Counted from the first letter of the stretch, positions 32,578 to 47,244 are shown. The stretch is DNA of 64,000 nucleotides from Procambarus clarkii (GCF_040958095.1 NC_091219.1:23852825-23916824), one strand, 5' to 3'. Program-made: numbers and translations. Notes: generated from the letters alone by a model not told the origin.

Positions 32578-33815
32578 GCAAACAAGCCCTGTGAGAATTA
32601 ACAATGTAACCATTGTTAAGGGTCCCTAAACCTATGCAAATCTAGTCCATCTATTAGATGGGTAGTAGAGCAAAGCTCTGAAAAAGCCAAGCCAGGGAAG
32701 TCTGCAGGACTGCCTGGTCCCCTTTTATGAAATGGGGTAGGAATCAGTACAAACTGCATCATCCCCTGTGGGTTGTAACAGTAGGACATGGTTACACACC
32801 TATAAATGGACTAGATAAGAGAAGTAAAATTAGGTCATTGATATAGCTAAAACATCAAATTCAAACTCACCCACTTTTGCAGAGTAAAGGAGCCTCACTC
32901 CAAGCCAGTCCATGCATCATAATCACTTTCACCTGAAAAATATTTCAACAAATTAATTTCAGATTTAAAGCCAATCTTGCTTTACTTTTCAAATTAGCAT
33001 TCAGTACTTTACAAATTCAGATGGAAAAAATTTCTTTAAGGAATCTAACTTTCCTACATATTCTAGTAAAGATCTAATTTAGCAATATAAATATATGTCA
33101 TTTGAGAAACTATCCACAACTGCACTTCAATGGCAATTTACATTTATCTTTAGCCAATGCTATATTGTTTAAGTTATTACTATTTGTTTACTTTCATGCA
33201 AATCTATTCAGATTAACCTTTACTACAACTCACCTGATTCTGTCAGTTGGAAGAGGGACTTCTGGACTTTCCAAACCACATTCTGGAAAACTATATAAAT
33301 TTAAAACCAAGCTAAAGTAAACATTGAATATTTTTTTTTTTACTTTCAAGGGAAAAATACCATCACTTAGAACAAAACTTTTCCTGCCATTAACTTTGAC
33401 TCATGATTACCCTTAACAGTGTCATACATTTATAGATTAAAGCTTATTTAACAAATATTAACACACTTTCTCCCCCCCCTTCCTCCCAACTGTTCAGTGT
33501 CAAAAGGGAGGGGGGGGGGGGGGTGTCCATTTACTGTACCACTTACATTTTAGTGTGGGCTTCATCCACTATTCTGATGTTAGCTGGAACATTTGTGCCA
33601 GCTGCTGGTTTGAAAGGGAGGCATACCATGTGCCAATTCAGGAAGCTTTCCACGTTCCTCACTGCACGTCAGCTCAGGACCTCACTACCATGTTGGGAGG
33701 CAGTTGAAGACTAACCAATCAACATCCCAGGCCGGAGAGCAGTGCCAGCTCGGAGAATTTGCCACCTGCAAAAACATTTAATACTCTTAACAATCTACAC
33801 CATCTATCTCATCTT

Positions 33816-34176
33816 TACCTAGCCCCCAAACCTTACATTTGTCAGCATTAAACTGCATCTGGTAGTCTTAACCATTTCAAAACTATATAGGCCATCGATA
33901 TTTTTTATTTGCCAATTCTGCAACTATTGCAGTCTAAACCATAATCTTGCGAATAACCAAGGTCCAAGGAGAGCTTTTAAGCACTACGTACAACACTTCT
34001 CCCAACTTAACCCCATTTATACTAATTTCCTTTGGTATAGCCATAACCTAATCAACTTCAGTCAGCATTCCCAATGATCCGAGCCCCTATCAATTTTGTG
34101 CCACTATCAAAATCTCTGCTGAAGTCAAGGTACACAAAATCACAAACCTTATCACCATTTCCTCAACCTAATCCAT
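33816..34176 (-). mobile_element. Decayed LINE fragment in lncRNA intron 1 (left arm)
   Basis: Mirror of 37,040-37,400. Confidence 0.4.
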
Positions 34177-34904
34177 GAACATTTAGTAATAAAACTATGC
34201 GATTCATGTATCTAGTTAGGTTTCTCAAAAAGAGTAGAGAAATGGCACTTGCAATGTTAGATTCCAGTAACTTTCCTCACAATACACTAAGCTAATTGGT
34301 CACTAACTTAAGCGTTAAAGTTAGTTCAAACTTTTAATTTAAAACTTGATACATTAGGAAATTTCCACGACCGGCCTTTACCCGACATAATTAAATAGGG
34401 TAAAAACGGTATATTAAGTGCAGTAAAACTACGGTAAATTCAACATGATAAACTGGCAAACCACTTCGTTCTATTCAATTTCTTTATTTAATCACTTTGT
34501 CCGGCTAGAATTTTTAGATTAGATTAAAGGAACACCCTCCCTGGTAACGGCTGAACTAGTTAACCAAATACAAATATTTAGGTAAAATACTTTCATAAAA
34601 CCCGTCTACTTCCCCCACCAGTAGACTTCTTCAGCTAAAGGCATAATGTAATGTTCCACTTTAGTAAATAAAGACTTAAAAAAACACTACCCCATCTGTG
34701 TAGTTACCGGTTACCTGACATTCTACGCTTAAAATAACCCATCTATTCCCCATAATTGTTCGATATAACTTACCTCACACCCGCTGGTCGAGTACACAGC
34801 AGTATATATCCTCCTCCATCACTCACCGCGTGGATACTATTTCACTCTGGCCGCAAATTGACTCAAATCACCTACGTTGTCCATAAACATATATAGAAGA
34901 GCAA

Positions 34905-35187
34905 CTGATTGATTGATTGATGAAGATTAAGCCACCCAAGAGGTGGCACGGGCATGAATAGCCCGTAAGTGGTGGCCCTTGGTCAACAGTGGCCATAAGA
35001 TACAGCTTACGCCATCTGTTGACATCAAATTACACTTATAACAAATTACCCCACAAAATACAACTAACGCCATCTCTGTTTTTTCCAACGCACTATAAAT
35101 AGCCAAACAGCAACCCATAAGGCGGGTTGTTGTGCTCGGGTAGGAGGTTCCAAGCTCCGCCCACAAGTGGTATGGGGTGCATAATTA
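34905..35187 (-). repeat. Interspersed 3'-tail repeat at the inner edge of the left arm
   Basis: Contains GGTGGCACGGGCATGAATAG and a GATTGATTGATT end, and on its other side TATGGGGTGCATAATTA, where the palindrome arm stops. The mirror is 36,029-36,311. The 79-codon open frame here is not a gene. Confidence 0.7.
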
Positions 35188-36028
<841 letters not shown>

Positions 36029-37039
36029 TAATTATGCACCCCATACCACTTGTGGGCGGAGCTTGGAACCTCCTACCCGAGCACAACAACCCGCCTTATG
36101 GGTTGCTGTTTGGCTATTTATAGTGCGTTGGAAAAAACAGAGATGGCGTTAGTTGTATTTTGTGGGGTAATTTGTTATAAGTGTAATTTGATGTCAACAG
36201 ATGGCGTAAGCTGTATCTTATGGCCACTGTTGACCAAGGGCCACCACTTACGGGCTATTCATGCCCGTGCCACCTCTTGGGTGGCTTAATCTTCATCAAT
36301 CAATCAATCAGTTGCTCTTCTATATATGTTTATGGACAACGTAGGTGATTTGAGGCAATTTGCGGCCAGAGTGAAATAGTATCCACGCGGTGAGTGATGG
36401 AGGAGGATATATACTGCTGTGTACTCGACCAGCGGGTGTGAGGTAAGTTATATCGAACAATTATGGGGAATAGATGGGTTATTTTAAGCGTAGAATGTCA
36501 GGTAACCGGTAACTACACAGATGGGGTAGTGTTTTTTTAAGTCTTTATTTACTAAAGTGGAACATTACATTATGCCTTTAGCTGAAGAAGTCTACTGGTG
36601 GGGGAAGTAGACGGGTTTTATGAAAGTATTTTACCTAAATATTTGTATTTGGTTAACTAGTTCAGCCGTTACCAGGGAGGGTGTTCCTTTAATCTAATCT
36701 AAAAATTCTAGCCGGACAAAGTGATTAAATAAAGAAATTGAATAGAACGAAGTGGTTTGCCAGTTTATCATGTTGAATTTACCGTAGTTTTACTGCACTT
36801 AATATACCGTTTTTACCCTATTTAATTATGTCGGGTAAAGGCCGGTCGTGGAAATTTCCTAATGTATCAAGTTTTAAATTAAAAGTTTGAACTAACTTTA
36901 ACGCTTAAGTTAGTGACCAATTAGCTTAGTGTATTGTGAGGAAAGTTACTGGAATCTAACATTGCAAGTGCCATTTCTCTACTCTTTTTGAGAAACCTAA
37001 CTAGATACATGAATCGCATAGTTTTATTACTAAATGTTC

Positions 37040-37400
37040 ATGGATTAGGTTGAGGAAATGGTGATAAGGTTTGTGATTTTGTGTACCTTGACTTCAGCAG
37101 AGATTTTGATAGTGGCACAAAATTGATAGGGGCTCGGATCATTGGGAATGCTGACTGAAGTTGATTAGGTTATGGCTATACCAAAGGAAATTAGTATAAA
37201 TGGGGTTAAGTTGGGAGAAGTGTTGTACGTAGTGCTTAAAAGCTCTCCTTGGACCTTGGTTATTCGCAAGATTATGGTTTAGACTGCAATAGTTGCAGAA
37301 TTGGCAAATAAAAAATATCGATGGCCTATATAGTTTTGAAATGGTTAAGACTACCAGATGCAGTTTAATGCTGACAAATGTAAGGTTTGGGGGCTAGGTA
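37040..37400 (+). mobile_element. Decayed LINE RT fragment inside lncRNA intron 1
   Basis: Recognisable scraps in different frames: FVYLDFSRDFDSG (RT motif A, VYLDFSKAFD in other LINEs) at 37,078-37,116 and YQMQFNADKCKVWGLG at 37,352-37,399. Sense to the lncRNA and heavily degraded. Confidence 0.5.
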
Positions 37401-37689
37401 AAGATGAGATAGATGGTGTAGATTGTTAAGAGTATTAAATGTTTTTGCAGGTGGCAAATTCTCCGAGCTGGCACTGCTCTCCGGCCTGGGATGTTGATTG
37501 GTTAGTCTTCAACTGCCTCCCAACATGGTAGTGAGGTCCTGAGCTGACGTGCAGTGAGGAACGTGGAAAGCTTCCTGAATTGGCACATGGTATGCCTCCC
37601 TTTCAAACCAGCAGCTGGCACAAATGTTCCAGCTAACATCAGAATAGTGGATGAAGCCCACACTAAAATGTAAGTGGTACAGTAAATGG

Positions 37690-37745
37690 ACACCCCCCCC
37701 CCCCCCTCCCTTTTGACACTGAACAGTTGGGAGGAAGGGGGGGGA
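37690..37745. repeat. Poly-C and poly-G tracts in lncRNA intron 2
   Basis: A C-run at 37,692-37,705 and a G-run at 37,737-37,744, which could pair with each other. Confidence 0.85.
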
Positions 37746-38638
37746 GAAAGTGTGTTAATATTTGTTAAATAAGCTTTAATCTATAAATGTATGACACTGT
37801 TAAGGGTAATCATGAGTCAAAGTTAATGGCAGGAAAAGTTTTGTTCTAAGTGATGGTATTTTTCCCTTGAAAGTAAAAAAAAAAATATTCAATGTTTACT
37901 TTAGCTTGGTTTTAAATTTATATAGTTTTCCAGAATGTGGTTTGGAAAGTCCAGAAGTCCCTCTTCCAACTGACAGAATCAGGTGAGTTGTAGTAAAGGT
38001 TAATCTGAATAGATTTGCATGAAAGTAAACAAATAGTAATAACTTAAACAATATAGCATTGGCTAAAGATAAATGTAAATTGCCATTGAAGTGCAGTTGT
38101 GGATAGTTTCTCAAATGACATATATTTATATTGCTAAATTAGATCTTTACTAGAATATGTAGGAAAGTTAGATTCCTTAAAGAAATTTTTTCCATCTGAA
38201 TTTGTAAAGTACTGAATGCTAATTTGAAAAGTAAAGCAAGATTGGCTTTAAATCTGAAATTAATTTGTTGAAATATTTTTCAGGTGAAAGTGATTATGAT
38301 GCATGGACTGGCTTGGAGTGAGGCTCCTTTACTCTGCAAAAGTGGGTGAGTTTGAATTTGATGTTTTAGCTATATCAATGACCTAATTTTACTTCTCTTA
38401 TCTAGTCCATTTATAGGTGTGTAACCATGTCCTACTGTTACAACCCACAGGGGATGATGCAGTTTGTACTGATTCCTACCCCATTTCATAAAAGGGGACC
38501 AGGCAGTCCTGCAGACTTCCCTGGCTTGGCTTTTTCAGAGCTTTGCTCTACTACCCATCTAATAGATGGACTAGATTTGCATAGGTTTAGGGACCCTTAA
38601 CAATGGTTACATTGTTAATTCTCACAGGGCTTGTTTGC

Positions 38639-38756
38639 TGAATGGGTGGATGCATCTAAAACTTTAGTGCCTGGCATGCATTGTACAGTGCTTTCAATAA
38701 AGCATATGTACAATGTGTTGAGGGCACTAAAGTGGTGGATGTAATGCACCCATTCA
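38639..38756 (+). ncRNA. Candidate pre-miRNA-like hairpin in lncRNA intron 4
   Basis: 118 bases that fold as one imperfect stem: TGAATGGGTG with CACCCATTCA, ACTTTAGTGCC with GGCACTAAAGT, CATTGTACA with TGTACAATG, separated by small internal loops, and a terminal loop around TTTCAATAAA. The size suits an arthropod pre-miRNA or a MITE-like palindrome. No match to a miRNA family I know. A further 11-base inverted pair (ATCTAGTCCAT / ATGGACTAGAT) encloses 38,400-38,576 in the same intron. Confidence 0.4.
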
Positions 38757-39655
38757 GGGAACATGCTCTGCAATAAAACCAGAGGAAGGGATAGGCCTTG
38801 CTGAGCCTATCTTAAAAGATAGGATGTTAGGATTTTTGGGCTTATTATTTGGCATTGGTGATAATAAAAGGAGTGTCCCTGTTTAATGTTTATTTTTCTT
38901 TTACAGGTGATTGTCTCTAGAGTTGTCTTGGCCTTTTGGATCTTCTGTTCATCTAGGAGCATCTGTCCCACAACCTGAAACAGTAATAGTACTGTATTTA
39001 TAATACATCTAATATTTATATGTAAAACTTATTAAATAAAACTTAATGAAACTACTTTATATACCTTATCCTGATTATGCTGGAAATTGTTTACTACTAC
39101 TGTATTGATGCAATGTTTAAACATCTGAAATTTTTTTTACTTTGAAAATAAATACTTGGTCAAATTTACACCTATTTGTAACTTGTTACATAGGTGCATG
39201 CAAAATGCATTGAAAAGTTGACTACCTACTCAATTTACATAAACTAACAAATATTGCAAATTAGTCTGAAATATTAAAGTGGAAGAAACTTTAGTCAATA
39301 TTTTAGTTTTCATATTTGAAAGTAAATTTAAAGCTATGCAACACCTAAGCTTTGTACAAATTATGATTTAGTTAATTTAATCATTGTTAAATTTACAAAA
39401 CATTAGAAAAGTGACACTGAAGCATCTATACAACATGGTTTTCACAAAGTCTTTGGTAACTTAAATTTAATCAAAGCTCTTAAATGATTTGTCTGCCAAA
39501 CTTCATATATTCTGAAATATTTTACCTAGATTAAAACCATCATTGTTTGAAAGGGCAAAACAGATTACAGTGTACTGTCAATTAGTTTGACCTAACATCT
39601 GCAAGGTCCTGAAGGAATGGAATGTTTTTTGTAAAACTTTGTTTGCTAAAAACAA

Positions 39656-39966
39656 ACCCTGCCTAATGAACCTGCTCATTTTTTTTAGAAATGGTAATTG
39701 CAACATTACCAAAGGCCATTGTTTTAATAGCCAAAGTACCAAATGAAAGACCAAGAAGCAACAAACAGGTACATGGTAGAAAGGACAAAAGAATGGTTAC
39801 GAGGACCCTTTCATTTGTTAAAGAAATGACTGGGAAAAATGCTGTCATACCACAAGTGGTCTTAACCCTTGTCATATACATCACTGACATGAATCTAAAT
39901 ATTACCAACCACAAAAATTGCTGATAACATGTTATAAAAAAAATAAAGAATATAATATCGAGGCCT
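39656..39966 (+). mobile_element. Decayed LINE RT fragment (right arm)
   Basis: Mirror of 31,250-31,560. Confidence 0.45.
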
Positions 39967-40185
39967 TAATGCAGATCTCTAACTCAAGAAATTGCCAGTC
40001 TTGTTACTATTTGTAAATATAAAACAGAAAAAATTCCAAGACCTTGCATGTGAGCCAGAACAATCCATATCACAACTACCACATTAAAATGAAACAACAA
40101 TGAAGGTAAGGTAATTACCAAAAGAAGGCACCAAACCGGGAAGGCCATGTAGCACCATCAAAGTGTTAAATAATCAGAGGGCACT

Positions 40186-41655
40186 AAATATCACCAAGAA
40201 TGCCAATACGAGAACAAAAACGCATAAGGCGAACGATGTCAAAAGTATCCGATTCACCTAGAATTCTATCGAGGGACAAGTGACTGCGAGGGACGGTCGG
40301 AAAGCAAGACACACGCTCGTCCTGGAAGTCAGGACATTCAACAAGGATATGCACAACTGTAAGAGGGACAATAAGGAGCAGGGCGGCGCTCCATTAAGTG
40401 ACCGTGGGTTAAGCGGGTATGACCAACCCACAGCCGTGCCAAAGCAGTGTCCCACCGCCGGTTACGGTGGTAGGAGGAAGGCCACGGGGACACACTAAGT
40501 TTGAGAGTACGCAGCTTGTTACCAACCACAGAGGGCCAACGGGGAAGAATGAATAACAGGATAAAAGTCGGAATAAGGAATACCTTTACGGGAGATGGGA
40601 CAAGAACGGATAGCTTCCTTAGCGGCAGCATCCGCACGCTCATTGAAACACCAATATGGCTGGGAACCCAGCAAAACTCTACTGATTTAAATTTACTAGA
40701 AATAAGAAACAGCCAATGTTGAATCTCGATGGACAGGATTAAAGGACCCTAGAGCCATGAGGGCACTACGAGAATCAACTACAACCACAAAGGAAGAATG
40801 AGTAAGCAAGAGACGAAGAGCATAGAGAATAGCATAAAGTTCTGCCGTAAAGACGCTAGCCTCCGAAGGGAGGCGACACATGTAAGTACGGTCAGGAAAA
40901 ACAACAGAGTAGCCCACACCATCCGCAGACTTAGACCCATCAGGGAAGATGGAAATAGAGTGGGAGTGCGAAGAAAAGTGCTCAAGGAAGAGGCTTTTCA
41001 GAATTGTAAATGGGGTAAAGGCTTTAGTAATACAAGTCAAGGACGTACAAAACTTGGGAAGGGGGACTCTCCACGGAAATAATGAAGGAACAATACGAGG
41101 AGAAACATTAGAAATATGAACAGAAAGAGAATCCTGTAAGCGAGATAACTGGACAGAAAGTGGGAGACAATGAAGAGGAACAGGAACCACAGGAGGAGGA
41201 AAAGTCAATGCACGACAGAGGCGAGAGGAAGGATGTTGGAAGGACCGCGCAAGATAGCGAAGACAGTAGCGATCACGGCAGTCCTGAAGAGAGAGAAAGC
41301 CAGTGTCAACATACAAACTAAGGGCGGGAGTCGAACGAAAGCCACCAGAGCCGAGACGCAACCCAGTATGGTGCAAAGCATCAAGATGGCGAAGAGTAGA
41401 ACGAGAAGCAGAAGAGTATGCAGGGCAACCATAATTGAGTTTAGACAGGACGAGAGAGGAGTGCAAATAGAGGAGCGTGCGCCTATCCGCTCCCCAAGAA
41501 GTATGGGACAAAACCTTAAGGAGGTTAAGGGCCTTAGAGCATTCAACTCGGAGGCAAGAGATATGGGCTGACCAAGACAAACGAGTGTCAAAGACTAACC
41601 CCAAAAGCTTCGCGGAATCCCTGTACACAATGAGATGACCATAAAGCAACAACAA
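40186..41655 (-). mobile_element. Family E LINE copy 2, right arm
   Basis: Mirror of 29,561-31,030. The 319-codon frame is 41,655-40,696. Confidence 0.9.
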
Positions 41656-43481
41656 TGAAGTAAAGGTCCTTTCAGTAAGAATCTATCATTCACTGAAAGT
41701 TGCTGCAGTTAAAAATAAAAGAAAATACAAGTCCCTAGAAATAAACAAGCAACCTTTTTGACTAAGGAAAAGAAGGCAGTTATTCTACTGTATAAATCTA
41801 AGTATTCACTTAGATAACTGTATCCAAGCATAGAGGTCCCCCCCCCCCCCTTCCCTTTCAGAAAAACATCTACTTTCGAAAAAGTTTAACATTGGCCAAC
41901 AAAAATGATTCCAGAACTAAATTGCCTAATACCAGGAACAACTGAGAGCCATGACAAACACTGCAACCCTCTCCTACCCCCAAGTCTTATGCTATTTATG
42001 ATCCAAGGTAATTTGAGATACTATACTGTACTTCCTACAGACGAGTCTAGTGAGAGGGTGATCTCCTGGCAATTAAATTGAAGCACGATACAGGTGTCAA
42101 CGAACATCAGTCAGCCCACTTGTCAACACAGTGGATAACTAATGACATCATAATCTGCAGTGTTGTATGCCTCCCTGTGGCCATTTAAATCAATAAAACA
42201 CAGGGTTGTGGCAATGTTTACAGCATAAGGCAAGGTATAGAGGAATCCTGGAATGCCATGTAATGTGTAGTCCTTGAATGTGCTTTAGGCAACCAAATTG
42301 AATAACAACATTTCTGGTGTTCGGCTATATAATCCGACTTTCTCATTCGGTATAATGTTTTAAACCTAAATAGGAATTCACTTTAAAGGTCAATTTATTT
42401 GGAAAGTGCTAACCAGATTCCAAATTACTCAGCTCTGAAAGTACTACAAGGCAAGTTTAACCGAATGAGTGTTTGCCTATCCATACCCCCATGAGGTATG
42501 TGACAACACTGAATAAGGAAAGGGTCTTTGAGCATTCAACGTGCAGGTATTTGACATGACCAATATAGCCAAGGGTTAAAGATCATTCTAAGCAGTTCTG
42601 CACAATCCATATACTATCAATTAATATAATTGTACAATGGTGCTTGGTGGATGATATTTCCTATTAAAACTCATTGGACAACTGTTTGTATTAGACATTT
42701 TAAACCTACAAATGGTAGCCCTAGATATCGCACTACAGTATTAATTACAAGATGAACAATGTAAAATCAATACCACAACAGCAAAGGATGACGGCTTTTC
42801 AACAACCGACAAACACGCAGGTCTAACACCAGCCATCCCGAGAGAGGACGTCCCAAGCATGTACACCCCACAACTTTACATCACCTTTGCTACCTCACGC
42901 GACCACGCAACAGCATGAGGATGCCATACTCCCAAACCAACTCCTTGCACTTTGAGGCTTTAACAACTCAACATTTAAAAAGTTGATTTAAAAAATCAAA
43001 CACCTGAATTTTTCCCTAATTAAATTTACTAGGGAAATGCACACCAAGCCATGAAACTTACAATGAAGATGAACAAACTACACACAACTGTCATCAAACT
43101 TCCACATACCACCCCCCTCTCACTCCTGCCCTCCCTCCTTAGGTGCTCTGATTGGCTGAGCACCTGAGCCACCACCACTCACCTCTTGTTGTGAGAGCCT
43201 AAAGCATGTTTGGTTGCACTTTAAAAGTTCCCGAGTGTACTCGCCTAATTGTGAGTACCGCCTGCCCGGTTCACCATTTTGTTTTTCAATCTACCTCAAT
43301 TTACCCCTTTACAGTCAAATATTATGCAAAATTCTGTTTAAGACTTGTCCCTTCTTAACTTAAATAACTGCTTTGGCCATCTGCAATCTTTCTAGGTGGG
43401 TAAAAATGACTCTTGAGGCCAGAAAGGACTTATCAGACGGCGATCATAACAATACGGTACACACACAAAATCACAACCTGA

Positions 43482-44752
43482 TATACACCAAGCAGAAAAT
43501 CCACTGGAGCTGTGAGGCGACGTAAACCCTTGCCCAAGGCACTGGCAGCTGCATACTCTACCACAGTATATTACTGACTTTGTAAAAGTCTTACAACCGG
43601 ATTTCCCCATAAATCACAGCAAGTTTTGAGGCCCCTTCTTGAGTCAACGTCTTACGTAAGACCTACAAGCACTCAGGTGAAGGCTGAAGCAGTTCAACAC
43701 CATACGCCCCAACTTCAAATACACAGTTGAGAGGCGGGACCAAAACGTGATTTTCTGTGTGTGCCTGAAGTTGGGGCATACGGTCTTGCTTCACCCTTCA
43801 CTTTACCCTTCACCGGTGTACTTCAGGGGTTTTATTTAATACTGGGACTGGCTTCAGTAGGGCCTCCAGACTTTCTGTGGCTTCACAAGTGTCACGTGAA
43901 TCCCCTGCATAGCAGTGGAACTGCCTTTTCCCTTCACCTTCAATGCCTCTGCACTGGAAGTATACATCTACACCAGCCCAGAAGAGTCATCAGTCCTGCC
44001 ACCTCTCCATACCCCCCAGGGCCTGGCACGGCCTGGTATGACTCAGAGGCAAGCCGGGCGCCACTGCTAACTGGCAGTTTGTCCCCACAAACAAGCAGTT
44101 AGCCGCCTTCAACTGACAGTGGTACAGCTCAACACAAAGGCACCGCCAGCCACAACGAGCAGTTTGCTAGTTGACCAGATGTCCACCTCGTGTTGACACT
44201 GGATGAGTCATCACCGCCGGACTATATAAAGAGCGCTGCCTCCCTGGAGAGGCAATCTCTCCCTCAGTGCTCTAGGATCACCTTCGTGTCTCTAACCCGT
44301 CGTCCACTTCCAGCCAACGTCGTGTGACTGATGCCATGGTGGTATGGTAGCTGTCTTCAGAACACCAGTATATCTTCATACTTTTATTCATTGCTTATAG
44401 TTTATTTTTTGCATTTAAGGTCATACTAACTTGTTCACCTTTGCATTACATGATAGTCAAGTATTGTCATGTGTTATTTTTGTTCATTACTATTTCAGTA
44501 AATTGTTTAATTATTTATTTGATAATTTTCATTTGTTTCCACCTGCAACTTACACACTGCAAGGCCAACAGCAGCATTTCTTTCATTTATGTGAGGGAGA
44601 GCCATACCATCTTGGTTCAGTATAGCTGTGATACCATAACCCGTCACACAAGATATCCAGTTGTAAGACTTTTACCATCAGTGGTGGTAGAGTATGCAAC
44701 TGGCAATGCCTTTGTTACAGGTTCGCTTCATCTCACAGCCCCAGTGGATTTT
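43482..44752. repeat. Pair of diverged inverted segments (right arm)
   Basis: Mirror of 26,465-27,735. Between the segments, TATATAAAGAG at 44,223-44,233 with TCAGTG at 44,264 resembles a core promoter on the plus strand, but no coding exon follows. Confidence 0.5.
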
Positions 44753-44861
44753 CTCACACATTTGAATACATGAAACAACTTTATTTGATACATTCCAAAC
44801 CAAAGTACTGTACAGTACAGTAATTATCAAACCATCAAATGTGTGGGATAATCATAGTGCG

Positions 44862-46327
44862 CTAAATATCACTAACGTCGCCAATACAAGAACAAAAACG
44901 CATACGGCGAACAATATTAAAGGTATTGAATTTACCAAGAATTTTATCGAGGGACAATTCACAGTGAGGGATGGTCGGGAAGCAAGACACGTAAGTCCTG
45001 GAAGTCAGGACATGTAGAGACAACGGTTTGGACAATAAGAAGCAGGGCAGCGCTCCATTAAGTGCCCGTGTGTTAAACGTGTATGACCAATATACAATCT
45101 CGCCTCTGAGCCGTTTCCCACCACCGGTTACGGTGGTAGGAGGAAGGCCACGGGAACACACTACTCTTAAGAGCACGCAATTTGTTACCAGTAACAGAAG
45201 ACCAACAACCCTGACAACGGGCAAGAATGGGGAAATGAATAACTGGGTAAAAGTCATAATAAGGAATACCTTTACGGGAGATGGGACAGGTGCGGATAGC
45301 TTCCTTAGCGGCAGTGTCCGCACGCTCATTTAAGAACGCACCAATATGGGTGGGAATCCAGCGAAATTCCACTGTTTTAAATCTACTGGAGATAAGAAAC
45401 AGCCAATGTTGAATTTCAACTACCAAAGGATGGACTGGATTAAAGGATTCTAGAGCCATGAGGGCACTGCAAGTGTCAACTACAAACACAGAGGAGGATT
45501 GACAGCGAGAAAAGAGTTGATGAAGAGCATAGAGAATAGCATAAACTTCTGCCATGGAGATGCTAGTCTCTGGTGGCAGGAGACACAAAGGTGCAGTCAG
45601 GAAAAACAACAGAGTAGCCTACACCGTCTGCAGACTTAAGACCCATTGGTGAAGACGGAAATAGAGTGGAAGTGTGAAGAAAAGTGTTCAAGGAAAAGGT
45701 GATTTAGAACTGTAGGAGGGGTAAAAGTTTTAGTCATGTGGGTCAAGGCTTACAGAATTTAGGAACGGGGACCCCTCCATAGGGGCAAAGACGGAATGAC
45801 ACGAGGGGAAATATTGGTAACACAAACTGAAAGAGCATTTTGTAAGAGAGACAACCGTACAGAAAGAGATAGGTGGTGAAGGGGAACAGGAACCACAGGA
45901 TGGGTAAAGGTCAAGGCATGACATAAGCAAGAGTGAGGGTGCTGTAAGGACCGTGCAAGGTGGAGAAGACAGTAGCGATCATGGCGATCCTGTAGAAACA
46001 GGACGCCAGTTTCAACATACAGGCTTAGGGTAGGTGTCGAAGGAAAGGTACCAGAGCTGAGCCGTAACCCAGTATGATGCAGTGTGTCCAGATGGTGAAG
46101 GGTAGAAGGAGAAGCAGACGAGTAAACAGGGCCATAATCGAGTTTAGACAGAAAGTGAGAGGAATGTAAAGAGAAGAGCAGTGTCGATTAGCTCCCCAAG
46201 AAGTATGGGACATGACCTAAAGTTAGTTAAGGGCCTTAGAGCATTCAACTCGGACGTAAAAAATATGGGGCGACAAAGACAAACGAGTGTCAAAGATTAG
46301 CCCTAAAAGCTTTAGCAGATTCTTTGT
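44862..46327 (-). mobile_element. Family E LINE copy 1, right arm
   Basis: Mirror of 24,890-26,355; RNase H frame 45,609-45,073. Confidence 0.85.
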
Positions 46328-46441
46328 ACAAAAGGGGATGACCCCTGTTACCTAACAGTAAATAGGTATCTGGGAGTTAGCTGTTACAGGCTGCTTCCTA
46401 CGGGGGTGCGTGTGTGGGAGAAAAAAAAATTTAGTAGTTAA

Positions 46442-47090
46442 CCACTGAACTGCTCTGTCTCCAAATAACACCCTGGTGCACAAGAAATAAATTCTTTCCA
46501 AAAAATTTTTTTCTCTTCTTATATTGTTAAAATGCAGAGTCTGATCACGGGGAACCTAAACAAAAAATATTGTATGTGACTTACTTTAGCTGCGATGGAG
46601 CTGGGAAGTTGAGCAAATTATGGGCGCTGAGCGTTGGAGCGATGGGGGTCTGTCGGCCCCGCCACCCCGTGCGACGGCAGTTGCTGCGAATAAAATGTTG
46701 CGCAATTATTTTGAAGTTTCTCATTCATTTCTTCTTTTTTTTTGCTGTAATATTATTTAAAAGTGTGTAATTTGTGGAATTTATATAATTCAAAGTATAG
46801 AACATCGCTATGCTCAAAATTATGGGCCTCGTATATGCGACATATTCTACAATCAAACAGTGTTTTTGCTGTTATTACACTATATGCACACATTGTATAT
46901 ACCCATCTACGTATGTATTCACCATAACGATCCACTATGTTGGTATGGTGAGCCCAAAAAACATGAGTGAGCTGCCACACCCTGCCAGTCCTCCCTCCCT
47001 CCTCCAACACATTACTCGCCAACATTCCTCCTCCCAAAATACTGTTATTGTGTTTATTACACTATTTACACACGTTATGTATAAGTATGT
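46442..47090 (-). mobile_element. piggyBac-like right end (right arm), uninterrupted
   Basis: Mirror of 23,960-24,775 without the LINE-tail insertion. It preserves the ancestral empty site at about 46,906. Confidence 0.55.
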
Positions 47091-47244
47091 ACATGTTTTA
47101 TTCATGTACATACGTACATACTTGCCATCTCCTCACCTCTCTCTCTTGCCTACTTAATGCTCTTGCTTCCCTCATCTCATCACAATCGACTTTATAATGG
47201 TCCAGGACGGATCGAAATGTCGTCGTCTATTCAATTTCCAGTGT

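Larger units (their letters stand above)
32156..34866 (-). ncRNA. Spliced lncRNA-like gene, left-arm copy
   Basis: Mirror image of the gene at 36,350-39,060. Exons on the minus strand: about 34,866-34,774, 33,765-33,547, 33,282-33,234, 32,932-32,871 and 32,309 to about 32,156. Splice sites and the AATAAA (32,176-32,181) are preserved. The one difference I noticed near exon 1 is a single base at 34,862. See the right-arm entry for the evidence. Confidence 0.6.
19854..35187 (+). repeat. Left arm of a giant imperfect palindrome (15.3 kb)
   Basis: Pairs base for base in reverse complement with 36,029-51,087. Paired coordinates sum to 71,216-71,217 for the inner 10.5 kb, to 71,050-71,052 beyond a 162-base insertion in this arm, and to about 70,941 at the outer edge, where satellite length differs. 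By eye, substitutions are rare in the inner arm and more frequent outward. Confidence 0.97.
36350..39060 (+). ncRNA. Spliced five-exon lncRNA-like gene, right-arm copy
   Basis: Exon 1 ends at 36,442 (GTGAG|GTAAGT). Exon 2 is 37,451-37,669 (TTTTTGCAG|; AAAAT|GTAAGT). Exon 3 is 37,934-37,982 (GTTTTCCAG|; AATCAG|GTGAGT). Exon 4 is 38,284-38,345 (ATTTTTCAG|; AGTGG|GTGAGT). Exon 5 starts at 38,907 (TTCTTTTACAG|), with AATAAA at 39,035-39,040. The start is approximate; TATATATG lies at 36,321. All four introns have strong matching signals on one strand. Exon 2 has stops in all three frames, so no long protein is possible. The longest spliced ORF I find is 41 codons (ATG 37,587, crossing into exon 3). 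It is transcribed outward from the palindrome centre, divergent from its twin, with about 1.5 kb between starts. A miRNA or snoRNA host is another possibility. Confidence 0.6.
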
